From: an uncultured Oscillospiraceae bacterium
Lineage (GTDB): Bacteria > Bacillota > Clostridia > Oscillospirales > Oscillospiraceae
Direction of reading: 5' to 3'
DNA length: 12,066 nt
Assembly (NCBI GenBank): GCA_900757415.1
Contig: CAAENU010000203.1
Location: 1-12,066, forward strand
The number at the start of each line of letters is the position of its first letter. Within the stretch, counting starts at the first letter, position 1. Shown here piece by piece: positions 1 to 6,556 of the stretch. Made by a program: the position numbers and the translations under genes. The notes under the pieces were generated by a model, which worked only from the letters and a program-made list of their open reading frames with translations, was not told the DNA's origin and made no database searches.

Positions 1-2439
1 CAGATCCGTGGTGCTGGTGACATAGCTGGCGGTGTCACTTCCGCCGCCGGTGTTGTCGCTGTACTTGGTGGCCGGCTTCATAACCGCCCGGAGATCCGCC
101 GGCAGGGCTGCCAGCAGGGTATTGGCCGCGGGGCTGGTGGCGCTGGTGCTGTTGCTGCCCAGCACGGTCTTTCTCATGTGGCTGTTATTCCACCCGCCGC
201 TGTTCGTGTATGACGTGTTCATGGTAAAGGCGCCGGTGGTGCTGGTGGAGCTGCCGTAATTGCCGTCTACCAGGCCCACCAGGGTGCCGTTGATCTTGCC
301 GATCTGGAAATGGATCCGGTTGCTGCCCTCGCGGCTGGCGTTGTGGTTGAAACCCAGGATAAACACGGAAATGGCCAGATTGGAGATCGTCGTGGCGCCC
401 ACCTTGCCGTTGATCGTGATCCCCTTGGCGTCGCCCACGCTCCAGTAATTGGACCCCTTTCCGGCGTCGGACACGGCGCGGATCGTTGCCCAGCTGTTGG
501 AGGCCAGCGTGTTGGAAATGCTGGTGACCGTTACCGGGGTGGTGGTCGTCTTGGTCACGCCGCCCTCGGAATAGCTGACAGTGACCGCCGTGGTGTTGGC
601 TGCCATGGTGGTGGGTCTGCAGGTGTAGCCGGTGACGGTCTTTTTACTGCCGTCCGCCATGGTAGCGGTGACCACCATTCCCGCGCTGTTGAACGTTTCG
701 CCGGTGAAATAGGAGGTTTTCGTGGGCGCGTGGGTCACCGCGATACTGGAAAGGTAGTTGCTCACGGTAATGGCCTGGGTGCAGGTCTTACTCACGCCGC
801 CCTCCGCATAGGTAATTGTGATCGTCGTATTTGCCAGCCCCAGGGCACCGGTGGGCGAATAGGTCCAGCCGCTCACCACGCGGGTGGCGTTGTCCGAATA
901 TTTGGCGGTAATCACCATTCCGGCGCTGCTGAACTTCTCCCCGTACTTGTAGGCGGTTTTCGTTGGTGCCGTCGTCACGGAAATGCTGGACAAGGTGCGG
1001 ATTGTGATTGCCTGGGTGCAGGTCTTTGTGACGCCGTTTTCCGTGTAGGAGATCGTCACCGCCGTGTCCGTCTTGGAAAGGGCGCCGCTGGGGGTGTACG
1101 TCCAGCCCGTCACGGTCTTTTTGGTGCCGTTGGACATGGTGGCCTCAATCACCATTCCGGTGGCGTCGAAACTCTCACCGATGTAATACGCGGTTTTGTT
1201 GGGTGCGGTTTTCACGGAAATGCTGGACAGTTCCAGGACCGTGACCGCCTGGGTGGTCGTGACCGTCACGCCCGCCCGCTGGTATTTGATCGTCACCGCC
1301 GTGGTGCTGGCTGCCATAACGGTGGGGCTGAACGTGCAACCGTCCGTTACGTCCTCCGTGGTGCCGTCGGCATAGGTGGCGGTGACCACCAGGCCGGTGG
1401 GGTCGAATGTTTCCCCCACGTTGTAGGTGGTTTTCGTGGGTGCGTGGGTAACTGCCACGCTGGAGGTAATCACCAGATCCACGTTGTACTGCATGGCGCC
1501 GGTGACCTCCACCACGGCGCTGGCCGTGTGGCCGTTCAGGGTGGCGGTTACCTCCCAGGTGCCGGTGTTCTCCGGCAGGGAGAACTTGGTGGAACCCACG
1601 CCGTTCAGGGTGGTTTCTCCGTCCGTGCAAACCACCGCCGCGCCGGCGCAGGTCGTCACGTTGATACTGGCAGACTGGACGCCCAGGGCCTCCTTTAGCT
1701 TTTTCAGCGTGACCTTACGGTTTTGCCCGTCAGCACCGGAGAAAAACGGAACCGTGTCCGTCAGGGCCATGGCGTTGCTTTCCGTCAGCACTTGGGTGGG
1801 CTGCTGGTAGTCCACGCCCGGCGTGGCCTTGGTCACGGTGGGGTTTCCCTTTGCGTCCTGGTCGCCTTTCAAAATGCCCTTGGCGGTGATCGTGTCCTGT
1901 TTCTTTTCCAGTTCTTTGTTGATCTTCTCAAACAGGGCATTATGGGCGTTCGCGTCCTTGTCGTGCGCCTCCAGGTCCGCCTCCGACACCAGCACCTGCG
2001 AACTGGACAGGGTGCAGGACACTGTGGAGGCGTCGCCCACGATAATGGGCACGGTAATGTTTTTTTCCACCGTTTCCACCGACGCCACGGGGATAAAGTC
2101 CGCCGTGTCATAGGCGTTTTGGTAGCAGTAAAGAATGTCGTGGCTGCGGTCATTGGGGTAATCGGGATCCGCCGCAAACACGCCGATCTCGCGCCAGTAA
2201 AAACCCTCCTCCAGTTCTGCGTTGGAGAAATGGCCGGACACGTCGGCGTACTGCTCCGCGTTGTTCTTCACCGCGGCGTCAATGGTCACCACGGCGCTGA
2301 CAAGGGCCGTCATAGCGGAGATCGGGCCGCTGATTGTGCCGTTACCCAGCTGAATGGTTGTGAATTTGATCCCCTCACCGGCCATATTCCTGTAATACAG
2401 GTTTTTGCCGGCGTCTGTCAGTTTTGGGGCCTGAAACAT
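1..2439 (-). CDS. Tail-collar fibre with four Ig-like repeats and a DUF6273-like C-terminus (runs off the left edge)
   Basis: The frame is open for 813 codons from ATG 2439 to the window edge, with no stop. Residues 1-160 match the phage tail-collar fibre domain (DUF3751 type): FQAPKLTDAGKNLYYRNMAG, LEEGFYWREIGVFA. Residues 154-213 hold AHDKDANAH and the fibre motif TAKGILKGD with TPGVDYQQ. Residues about 255-320 form a small strand domain (INVTTCAGAAVVCTDGET, GTWEVTATLNGHTASAVVEV) of a kind common in gut phage fibres. Residues 326-640 are four Ig-like repeats of group 3 type. From about 643 a domain with NYWSVGDAKGITING, ISVFILGFNHN and GGWNNSHMRKTVL looks like DUF6273 and continues outside. 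AGGAGG lies 9 bases before the start. It is the likely receptor-binding protein; Ig repeats often aid surface or glycan adhesion. The left-edge end is unknown. Confidence 0.92.
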   Translation of the reverse strand, partial: MFQAPKLTDAGKNLYYRNMAGEGIKFTTIQLGNGTISGPISAMTALVSAVVTIDAAVKNNAEQYADVSGHFSNAELEEGFYWREIGVFAADPDYPNDRSHDILYCYQNAYDTADFIPVASVETVEKNITVPIIVGDASTVSCTLSSSQVLVSEADLEAHDKDANAHNALFEKINKELEKKQDTITAKGILKGDQDAKGNPTVTKATPGVDYQQPTQVLTESNAMALTDTVPFFSGADGQNRKVTLKKLKEALGVQSASINVTTCAGAAVVCTDGETTLNGVGSTKFSLPENTGTWEVTATLNGHTASAVVEVTGAMQYNVDLVITSSVAVTHAPTKTTYNVGETFDPTGLVVTATYADGTTEDVTDGCTFSPTVMAASTTAVTIKYQRAGVTVTTTQAVTVLELSSISVKTAPNKTAYYIGESFDATGMVIEATMSNGTKKTVTGWTYTPSGALSKTDTAVTISYTENGVTKTCTQAITIRTLSSISVTTAPTKTAYKYGEKFSSAGMVITAKYSDNATRVVSGWTYSPTGALGLANTTITITYAEGGVSKTCTQAITVSNYLSSIAVTHAPTKTSYFTGETFNSAGMVVTATMADGSKKTVTGYTCRPTTMAANTTAVTVSYSEGGVTKTTTTPVTVTSISNTLASNSWATIRAVSDAGKGSNYWSVGDAKGITINGKVGATTISNLAISVFILGFNHNASREGSNRIHFQIGKINGTLVGLVDGNYGSSTSTTGAFTMNTSYTNSGGWNNSHMRKTVLGSNSTSATSPAANTLLAALPADLRAVMKPATKYSDNTGGGSDTASYVTSTTDL
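520..753 (-). repeat. Ig-like repeat 4 of the tail fibre (type A)
   Basis: Residues 563-640. It opens LSSIAVTHAPTKTSYFTGET, contains VVTATMADGS and MAANTTAVTVSY, matching repeat 1, but ends GGVTKTTTTPVTV like the others. Confidence 0.8.
754..993 (-). repeat. Ig-like repeat 3 of the tail fibre (type B)
   Basis: Residues 483-562. It opens LSSISVTTAPTKTAYKYGEK, contains GWTYSPTGAL and closes with GGVSKTCTQAITV, closely matching repeat 2. Confidence 0.82.
994..1230 (-). repeat. Ig-like repeat 2 of the tail fibre (type B)
   Basis: Residues 404-482. It opens LSSISVKTAPNKTAYYIGES, contains GWTYTPSGAL and closes with NGVTKTCTQAITI. About 60 percent identical to repeat 3 by eye. Confidence 0.82.
1231..1464 (-). 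repeat. Ig-like repeat 1 of the tail fibre (type A)
   Basis: Residues 326-403. It opens SSVAVTHAPTKTTYNVGETF and contains VVTATYADGT and MAASTTAVTIKY. It resembles repeat 4 more than repeats 2 and 3. Confidence 0.8.
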
Positions 2440-2455
2440 GGCTGATAACCTCCTG

Positions 2456-3025
2456 TTACATAGTCGCCCTTTGCAGGGTGATAAAATCGCCCGTGTGGAT
2501 CCAATGGCCCACGAATACCTCCGCCGGAGGTGTGGACAGATCCAACACGATTTCGTCCAGCCAGGCGGAAAGGCGCTTGACGGTGCCCAGCACCCGCTTG
2601 AACTCCTCCACGTCGTCCGACGTAATAGCCGGGTTCGTTGTGTATGCCTTGAAGTGATAGGGTTTCCCGCCGTATTCCCACCACTCGCTGATATGACCGG
2701 CCTGGAAAATGGTTTCAATGATCCGGTTCACCGCCGCCGGGGTGCCCATCTGCGCGTAAAACAGCAGGCTTTCCGCGATCAGGGTTCGCTTGACCTTAAT
2801 GGAAAAGTTTTCGTCATAGGACGGGGTACGCAGTTCCACGGCCAGCAGATCCAGCACCTTTTCCGGCACAGCATAGATCGCCGCATAGGTGCGGGCGCCG
2901 TCAGCATAGGCCAGCAGCTTTTCCACCTGTCTGCCCACGGCGTAGGCAAGCGCCTGGATCTCCGGCTGCTCTGCCAGGTTCTCCGGCATAATGTCCGTGA
3001 AGCGGCTGCCGGAAAGTTTAATCAT
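2456..3025 (-). CDS. Phage tail protein I
   Basis: This 189-residue protein matches P2 gpI (Tail_P2_I), a baseplate component that connects wedge J to the tail fibre. Signs are LPESLxxQPEIQ-like wording at the start (IMPENLAEQPEIQALAYAVG), LAVELRTPSYDENFSIKVKR, LLFYAQMGTPAAVNRIIETI, and EWWEYGGKPYHFKAY, the typical gpI order. The start is ATG 3025, not 3040: GGAGGG lies between the two ATGs, 7 bases before 3025, so the longer form would contain its own ribosome binding site. The gene overlaps J by 8 bases. The fibre gene follows after 16 bases. Confidence 0.93.
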   Translation of the reverse strand: MIKLSGSRFTDIMPENLAEQPEIQALAYAVGRQVEKLLAYADGARTYAAIYAVPEKVLDLLAVELRTPSYDENFSIKVKRTLIAESLLFYAQMGTPAAVNRIIETIFQAGHISEWWEYGGKPYHFKAYTTNPAITSDDVEEFKRVLGTVKRLSAWLDEIVLDLSTPPAEVFVGHWIHTGDFITLQRATM

Positions 3026-4172
3026 CTTCCAGCCCTCCATACGTCACGGTGGCCGATCCGGTCAATGCTGCCACCTTGGTGGCGGCCACCGCCGCGAACG
3101 TCGGCGCGGTCACGGTGACACGCTTGGCGCCTGCCTCCATGACCATGGCGGCCAGCTGCGACGGGTTCACGTCGCGGCCTATGGTGCGCTGCCAGGTTTT
3201 ATATTCCTCCACGGCCTGGGCCACCGCCGCCTGGATTGCCACCGCTCTGGCGCTGTCGCTGCGGTTGATGTAATACGTCAGGTTAATGCTGTATGTGACC
3301 TCCTCCGGGGCTTTCACGGTCAGCTTGTCCGTCATGGGGCGGATCGTCTTGCCGGAGAGGTACGCCTGCAGGCCGGAGATCATGGCCGCGCCCGGCTTGG
3401 AACCGTCGGCCATGATGAAAACAATATCCACCTGGCCCGCTTCGTGGTCGCTGGTGGCCACCACGTCACCAATAGCGGCGTTGTACTTCTTGGCGTGGTA
3501 CAGGTATCCGTCCTCCGGGCCTGCCGTAGAATAGGCGCCAGGGGCCAGGTAAACCCGCTCCGCCAGGCTTTCGTCGTTCTCCACGTCTGCGCCGCCCTCC
3601 GTGGTGTTCTGGTTTACGGCGCTGGTAATGTAGGGCACGGGATCCACGATTGTGGACACCTCGCCAGGCGCCAGTCCGTTGCCCGCGTTGCCTGTTGCGG
3701 TACACTCCGCCAGCACGTCCGCCGTCAGGCTGCCCGCCGGGATCTCTGCGTACTCCATCGTGCTGAAATAAATGGAACCGCTGGAGGAAACCCTGGTGCC
3801 CGCCGGGATCGGCGTGGCCAGCGTCCTGGTGGCCGACGCGGTAAAGCGGATCGTGGTCGTGGCCGCCTTGGCCGGTTCTCTGGTAACGCCTTTCAGCAGC
3901 GCCAGATTGTCCAGGAACTCCGAATAGGAGTATTTCAAAAGGCTTTGCTTGCCCGCTCGGTCAACGTACTGCATGGCTTGGTAAATCTGCGCCGCCGCCG
4001 AATACAGGATCATGCGGTGGACAGAGGCGCGGCCCAGGGACACCTTGCTGCCCGTCGCCTGGAGCATGAACGCCTCAAAGTCTGCCACCATATCCCCGCG
4101 CACGTCGTCAATGGTCTTGTTGTCGATGAAAGACACGTCCGGGGTGTTCTGAATTGCGGAAATATCAGGCAC
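3018..4172 (-). CDS. Baseplate protein J (gp47/gpJ family)
   Basis: This 384-residue protein forms the outer baseplate wedge together with gpI and gp25. Family features are the N-terminal FIDNKTIDDVRGDMVADFEA, the YVDRAGKQSLLKYSYSEFLD helix region near 69-88, PIPAGTRVS at about 120, and the central block GGADVENDESLAERVYLAPG followed by AYSTAGPEDGYLYHA, which is the strongest Baseplate_J signature. It starts with GTG at 4172, with AAGGTGG 9 bases upstream, and overlaps the gp25 gene by 8 bases (GTGCCTGA). The stop TAA overlaps the gpI start as ATGATTAA. Length is somewhat above P2 gpJ and normal for Firmicutes members. Confidence 0.94.
   Translation of the reverse strand: MPDISAIQNTPDVSFIDNKTIDDVRGDMVADFEAFMLQATGSKVSLGRASVHRMILYSAAAQIYQAMQYVDRAGKQSLLKYSYSEFLDNLALLKGVTREPAKAATTTIRFTASATRTLATPIPAGTRVSSSGSIYFSTMEYAEIPAGSLTADVLAECTATGNAGNGLAPGEVSTIVDPVPYITSAVNQNTTEGGADVENDESLAERVYLAPGAYSTAGPEDGYLYHAKKYNAAIGDVVATSDHEAGQVDIVFIMADGSKPGAAMISGLQAYLSGKTIRPMTDKLTVKAPEEVTYSINLTYYINRSDSARAVAIQAAVAQAVEEYKTWQRTIGRDVNPSQLAAMVMEAGAKRVTVTAPTFAAVAATKVAALTGSATVTYGGLEDD
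3033..3038 (-). promoter_or_regulatory. Ribosome binding site fixing the gpI start
   Basis: GGAGGG on the minus strand, 7 bases before ATG 3025 and inside the J gene. It rules against the in-frame ATG at 3040, which lies upstream of it. Confidence 0.8.
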
Positions 4173-4470
4173 TTGTTATCACCACCTTGGGAAAAAGTTT
4201 TCCGGTGTTGCCGCCGGTCCAGGTCACTTCCTGCACCCGCACCTCCGGTATGAATTTGGACACCTTTTCGGTGACCTCCGCCGTGTAAAGGCTCTTTGCG
4301 GCCTCTGGCGGCATATCCACAAAATCCATGTTCAGGCCGAAAGCCCGATCCAACGGCATGGTGCCCTCCCGTGTGGACAGCAGGAGGGCCAGCTGCCGAT
4401 CCAGTTCTGCCAGCCAGTCCGCCGTGAACGTATATTCCAGTTGGAAATTGAAAAGGTCGTTTTCGTTCAT
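4165..4470 (-). CDS. Baseplate wedge protein, gp25/gpW family
   Basis: This 101-residue protein belongs to the GPW/gp25 family, a core wedge component on which sheath polymerisation starts. Visible signs are STREGTMPLDRAFGLNMDFV (residues 32-51), where the REGT and RAFGL segments are the family core, and AEVTEKVSKFIPEVRVQEVT, the conserved helix and strand at 64-83. GGAGGAATACGC precedes the ATG and lies within the end of the gpU-like gene, which it overlaps by 4 bases. Its last codons include the AAGGTGG site for the following J gene, and the two overlap by 8 bases. Confidence 0.93.
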   Translation of the reverse strand: MNENDLFNFQLEYTFTADWLAELDRQLALLLSTREGTMPLDRAFGLNMDFVDMPPEAAKSLYTAEVTEKVSKFIPEVRVQEVTWTGGNTGKLFPKVVITSA

Positions 4471-4859
4471 GCGTATTCCTCCAGCGAAATGGTCAGGGTA
4501 GCCTTGGCCAATTCTCCGCGGCTGTAAACCTTGTCCCAGGCTTCACTCGATCCTGTAACGCGGAACGGACGGCGGCCCACCAGTCTGCCGCCGATCACCA
4601 GGTACTCCGCCGAACCTCTTTCCACCATGCGCTCCACCATGTCCAGGATCCGCCGCGGCTTCACGCCCAGGGCAGCGGACAGGTGAATGGTCAGGCTTAT
4701 GGTCTGGAGGCCAGGCCCTAAAAACTCCGCTTTCGGCTTCACGCCTAAAACTTCGTGTTCGGTCCAGCGCCCGGAAACCTCGCGGCTCATGCTCTCAAAG
4801 GTCAAAACCCTGTTGTCGCTCACCTCAAAAATGATTTTGCGCCCCAGCGTTCCGATCAT
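4467..4859 (-). CDS. Tail protein, P2 gpU-like
   Basis: This 130-residue protein begins MIGTLGRKIIFEVSDNRVLT and contains HEVLGVKPKAEFLGPGLQTI, then a hydrophobic LTIHLSAALGVKPRRILDMV helix, and LVIGGRLVGRRPFRV. This pattern matches the P2 GpU family (Phage_P2_GpU), an essential tail protein. In P2 U sits between T and X; here it lies between V and the gp25 gene, so a role nearer the baseplate is possible. AGGAGG lies 10 bases before the ATG, and the stop overlaps the next ATG as ATGA. The family call is good; the exact role is less certain. Confidence 0.85.
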   Translation of the reverse strand: MIGTLGRKIIFEVSDNRVLTFESMSREVSGRWTEHEVLGVKPKAEFLGPGLQTISLTIHLSAALGVKPRRILDMVERMVERGSAEYLVIGGRLVGRRPFRVTGSSEAWDKVYSRGELAKATLTISLEEYA

Positions 4860-4874
4860 GTGTAAATCGCCTCC

Positions 4875-5318
4875 TTACGATGGCCCGGAGGTTCCGCCGC
4901 CCATGCTGTCCGTGTGGGTGTGGTTGTCCAGGGAAACCCCGCCGGCGGTCACGTCGCCGCTGACGGTCACGGTTCCGTCAATCACCAGCTTGGCGGCCTT
5001 GATGGTCATGGTGCCGTCCTTATAGCGGATCATAGCCTCACCCGGCGAACGGGCCAGGTCTTTGCGGTAAAGCCCTTTGGAACCCTCCGGGGGCTTGTTC
5101 TTCTCGCTCCACGGTCGGCCCAGGACCACGCCCGCCTCCGTGCCGTTGGAGAGGTGAAGCACCATAACCATGTCGTCCACCTCCGGCATGAAATACTCCG
5201 ATGAAATCAGGGGAATGGGGGCGGTCACGGCGTCGTCCTTTTCGTGGTACACCACGCGGACCGTGCCCGCGGCGTAATCAATGGCTGAAATCTTACCCAG
5301 CCGGATATTGTTTTCCAT
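4875..5318 (-). CDS. Baseplate spike / assembly protein V
   Basis: This 147-residue protein is a short gpV-type spike, trimeric and located at the tail tip under the hub. Residues 1-75 form the OB-fold region (IRLGKISAIDYAAGTVRVVY, VVLGRPWSEKNKPPEG). Residues about 88-130 are the strand-repeat part that builds a triple-stranded helix (GTMTIKAAKLVIDGTVTVSG). The end carries His133-Thr-His135 in LDNHTHTDSMGGGTSGPS. In P2 gpV and related spikes an HxH motif from three subunits binds an iron ion at the apex, so the same is likely here. At 147 residues it is shorter than P2 gpV (about 211). GAGGAGG lies 5 bases before the ATG. Confidence 0.92.
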   Translation of the reverse strand: MENNIRLGKISAIDYAAGTVRVVYHEKDDAVTAPIPLISSEYFMPEVDDMVMVLHLSNGTEAGVVLGRPWSEKNKPPEGSKGLYRKDLARSPGEAMIRYKDGTMTIKAAKLVIDGTVTVSGDVTAGGVSLDNHTHTDSMGGGTSGPS

Positions 5319-5333
5319 GCGTTCCTCCTCGCG

Positions 5334-6332
5334 TCATTCCTCCACCAGCGACATTTCCAGGTCCATGGTGTAGCCGCCGGATCCGCTGACGTTGTGGGTA
5401 ATGGTGTCAATGTAATACTTGCCGGACAGCTTCCCCAGGCCCACCACCTTGACGCATTGGGAGGCCACCATGGAGGCGTTTCCCACAATGGTGGCGGAAA
5501 GTTTGGTTTTGCCGTGGTTGGCCTTGGCCACCGCCGCCTTGATCTTCCGCTCCGCGTCGGCCTTGCTGTCGGCCTTGCCGCTTTGCTTTAGGATCCGGCT
5601 GCCCTTGCCCACGGTCACCTTGATTTCCTTTTCCGTGGCCGGGCTGGTGTATGTGAACTCTCCGCCGGTATAGGTGCCGGCCTGATCCTGCTGCCATGAC
5701 CAGGATTTCATATTGGACGGGGACAGCACCGCCGCCGCGCCCTTTTTCTTGTATGCCTCCCGGTCATACACCACGATCTTTTGGGCGTAGACTTTCATGG
5801 CCAGCCCGTAGGTGTTGCACAGGTTCATGTAAAATTCACAGTCGGTTTGTTCCGATTGTTCCACGCTCTTGATCGTGAACGGGTCGCCCTCCACGTCCCA
5901 GGCCAGCGCGATCCCGGCGCGGCCTGCGATCTCGGTTCCGATCTCTTTTATGGTCACGTTTTCCCAGGTCTTTGTCCGCTGGGTGGTGGTGAAACTGCTG
6001 TCCAGCGGCGTGGAGATCGCGGAAATGCTCCCGGAAACCGGCCAGCCGGAAAAACTGAAACTGTCCACGATAAAGAAACCGCACGGCAGGATCCGGTTGT
6101 CCCCGGAATACTGGCAGTTCAGCGCCCGGATCGTCGCGGCCAGGGTGTCACCGGCGACGGGGATCCATGCCCCCGTCCACCGGCGATCCCGGTCTTGCAG
6201 CGTAATGTCCAGGCTGTCCGCCTCTCCGCTGGCCGGATCCGTGTATGAAATATCCGTCACGAAACCGGAAATTTCCGCCGTGGCTGCGGTTCCGTTGTAA
6301 ATCAGGTCTACATACGCCCGCCGTGTATTCAT
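5334..6332 (-). CDS. Baseplate hub / late control protein gpD-like
   Basis: This 332-residue protein is the baseplate hub, equivalent to P2 gpD and T4 gp27, forming a trimeric ring that connects the tube to the spike. Its visible pattern is the N-terminal strand region (RRAYVDLIYNG, then ISGFVTDISYTDPASGEADS), the LQDRDRRW stretch at residues 45-52, the central IKEIGTEIAGRAGIALAWDV, the segment SYxxP-like FTYTSPATEKEIKVTVGKGS, and a C-terminal part with NHGKTKLSATIVGNASMVAS and YYIDTITHNVSGSGGYTMDL. This order and length match the Phage_GPD family. Although P2's homologue was named for late gene control, nothing here points to a regulatory role. It starts by ATGA overlap with gene X and stops 15 bases before gpV. 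Confidence 0.92.
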   Translation of the reverse strand: MNTRRAYVDLIYNGTAATAEISGFVTDISYTDPASGEADSLDITLQDRDRRWTGAWIPVAGDTLAATIRALNCQYSGDNRILPCGFFIVDSFSFSGWPVSGSISAISTPLDSSFTTTQRTKTWENVTIKEIGTEIAGRAGIALAWDVEGDPFTIKSVEQSEQTDCEFYMNLCNTYGLAMKVYAQKIVVYDREAYKKKGAAAVLSPSNMKSWSWQQDQAGTYTGGEFTYTSPATEKEIKVTVGKGSRILKQSGKADSKADAERKIKAAVAKANHGKTKLSATIVGNASMVASQCVKVVGLGKLSGKYYIDTITHNVSGSGGYTMDLEMSLVEE

Positions 6333-6541
6333 ACCTTGCTCCTCCAGATCGGCAGGTCATTGGCCGCGGTCTGCTCCGGCGGGGCCGGGGTCTGGAGGAC
6401 CACCCCGGCGTCAAACACGAACGTGTCCAGCAGCGGGAAATTGTTTTCCATCAGCCAGCCGGTGTATTCTTCGTCGCCGTACACCTCATAGGCGATTTTG
6501 TCCCATACGTCCCCCTGCTTGGTGGTGTAGGTGTTTTCCAT
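6329..6541 (-). CDS. Tail protein X, LysM-like (P2 X family)
   Basis: This 70-residue protein reads YTTKQGDVWDKIAYEVYGDE at residues 5-24, the LysM-like fold seen in P2 protein X (Phage_tail_X), followed by LMENNFPLLDTFVFDAGVVLQTP. In related tails it links the tube or hub region near gpD; LysM folds elsewhere bind glycan chains, but here a structural role is more likely. GAGGAGG precedes the ATG by 8 bases, 15 bases after the tape measure stop. The stop overlaps the next start as ATGA, which is a sign of coupled translation with gpD. Confidence 0.9.
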   Translation of the reverse strand: MENTYTTKQGDVWDKIAYEVYGDEEYTGWLMENNFPLLDTFVFDAGVVLQTPAPPEQTAANDLPIWRSKV

Positions 6542-6556
6542 GGTGTGGTCCTCCTC

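Noticed and set aside
1175..1630. Minus-strand 151-codon frame with histidine-rich product
   Set aside because: It is out of frame within the fibre gene, whose own frame is open throughout and encodes clear Ig-like repeats.
310..4253. Long plus-strand open frames (310-1698, 1723-2445, 2438-3118, 2991-4253)
   Set aside because: They lie antisense to recognised tail genes, have glycine, arginine and histidine-rich low-complexity translations, and arise from GC-biased third positions on the minus strand.
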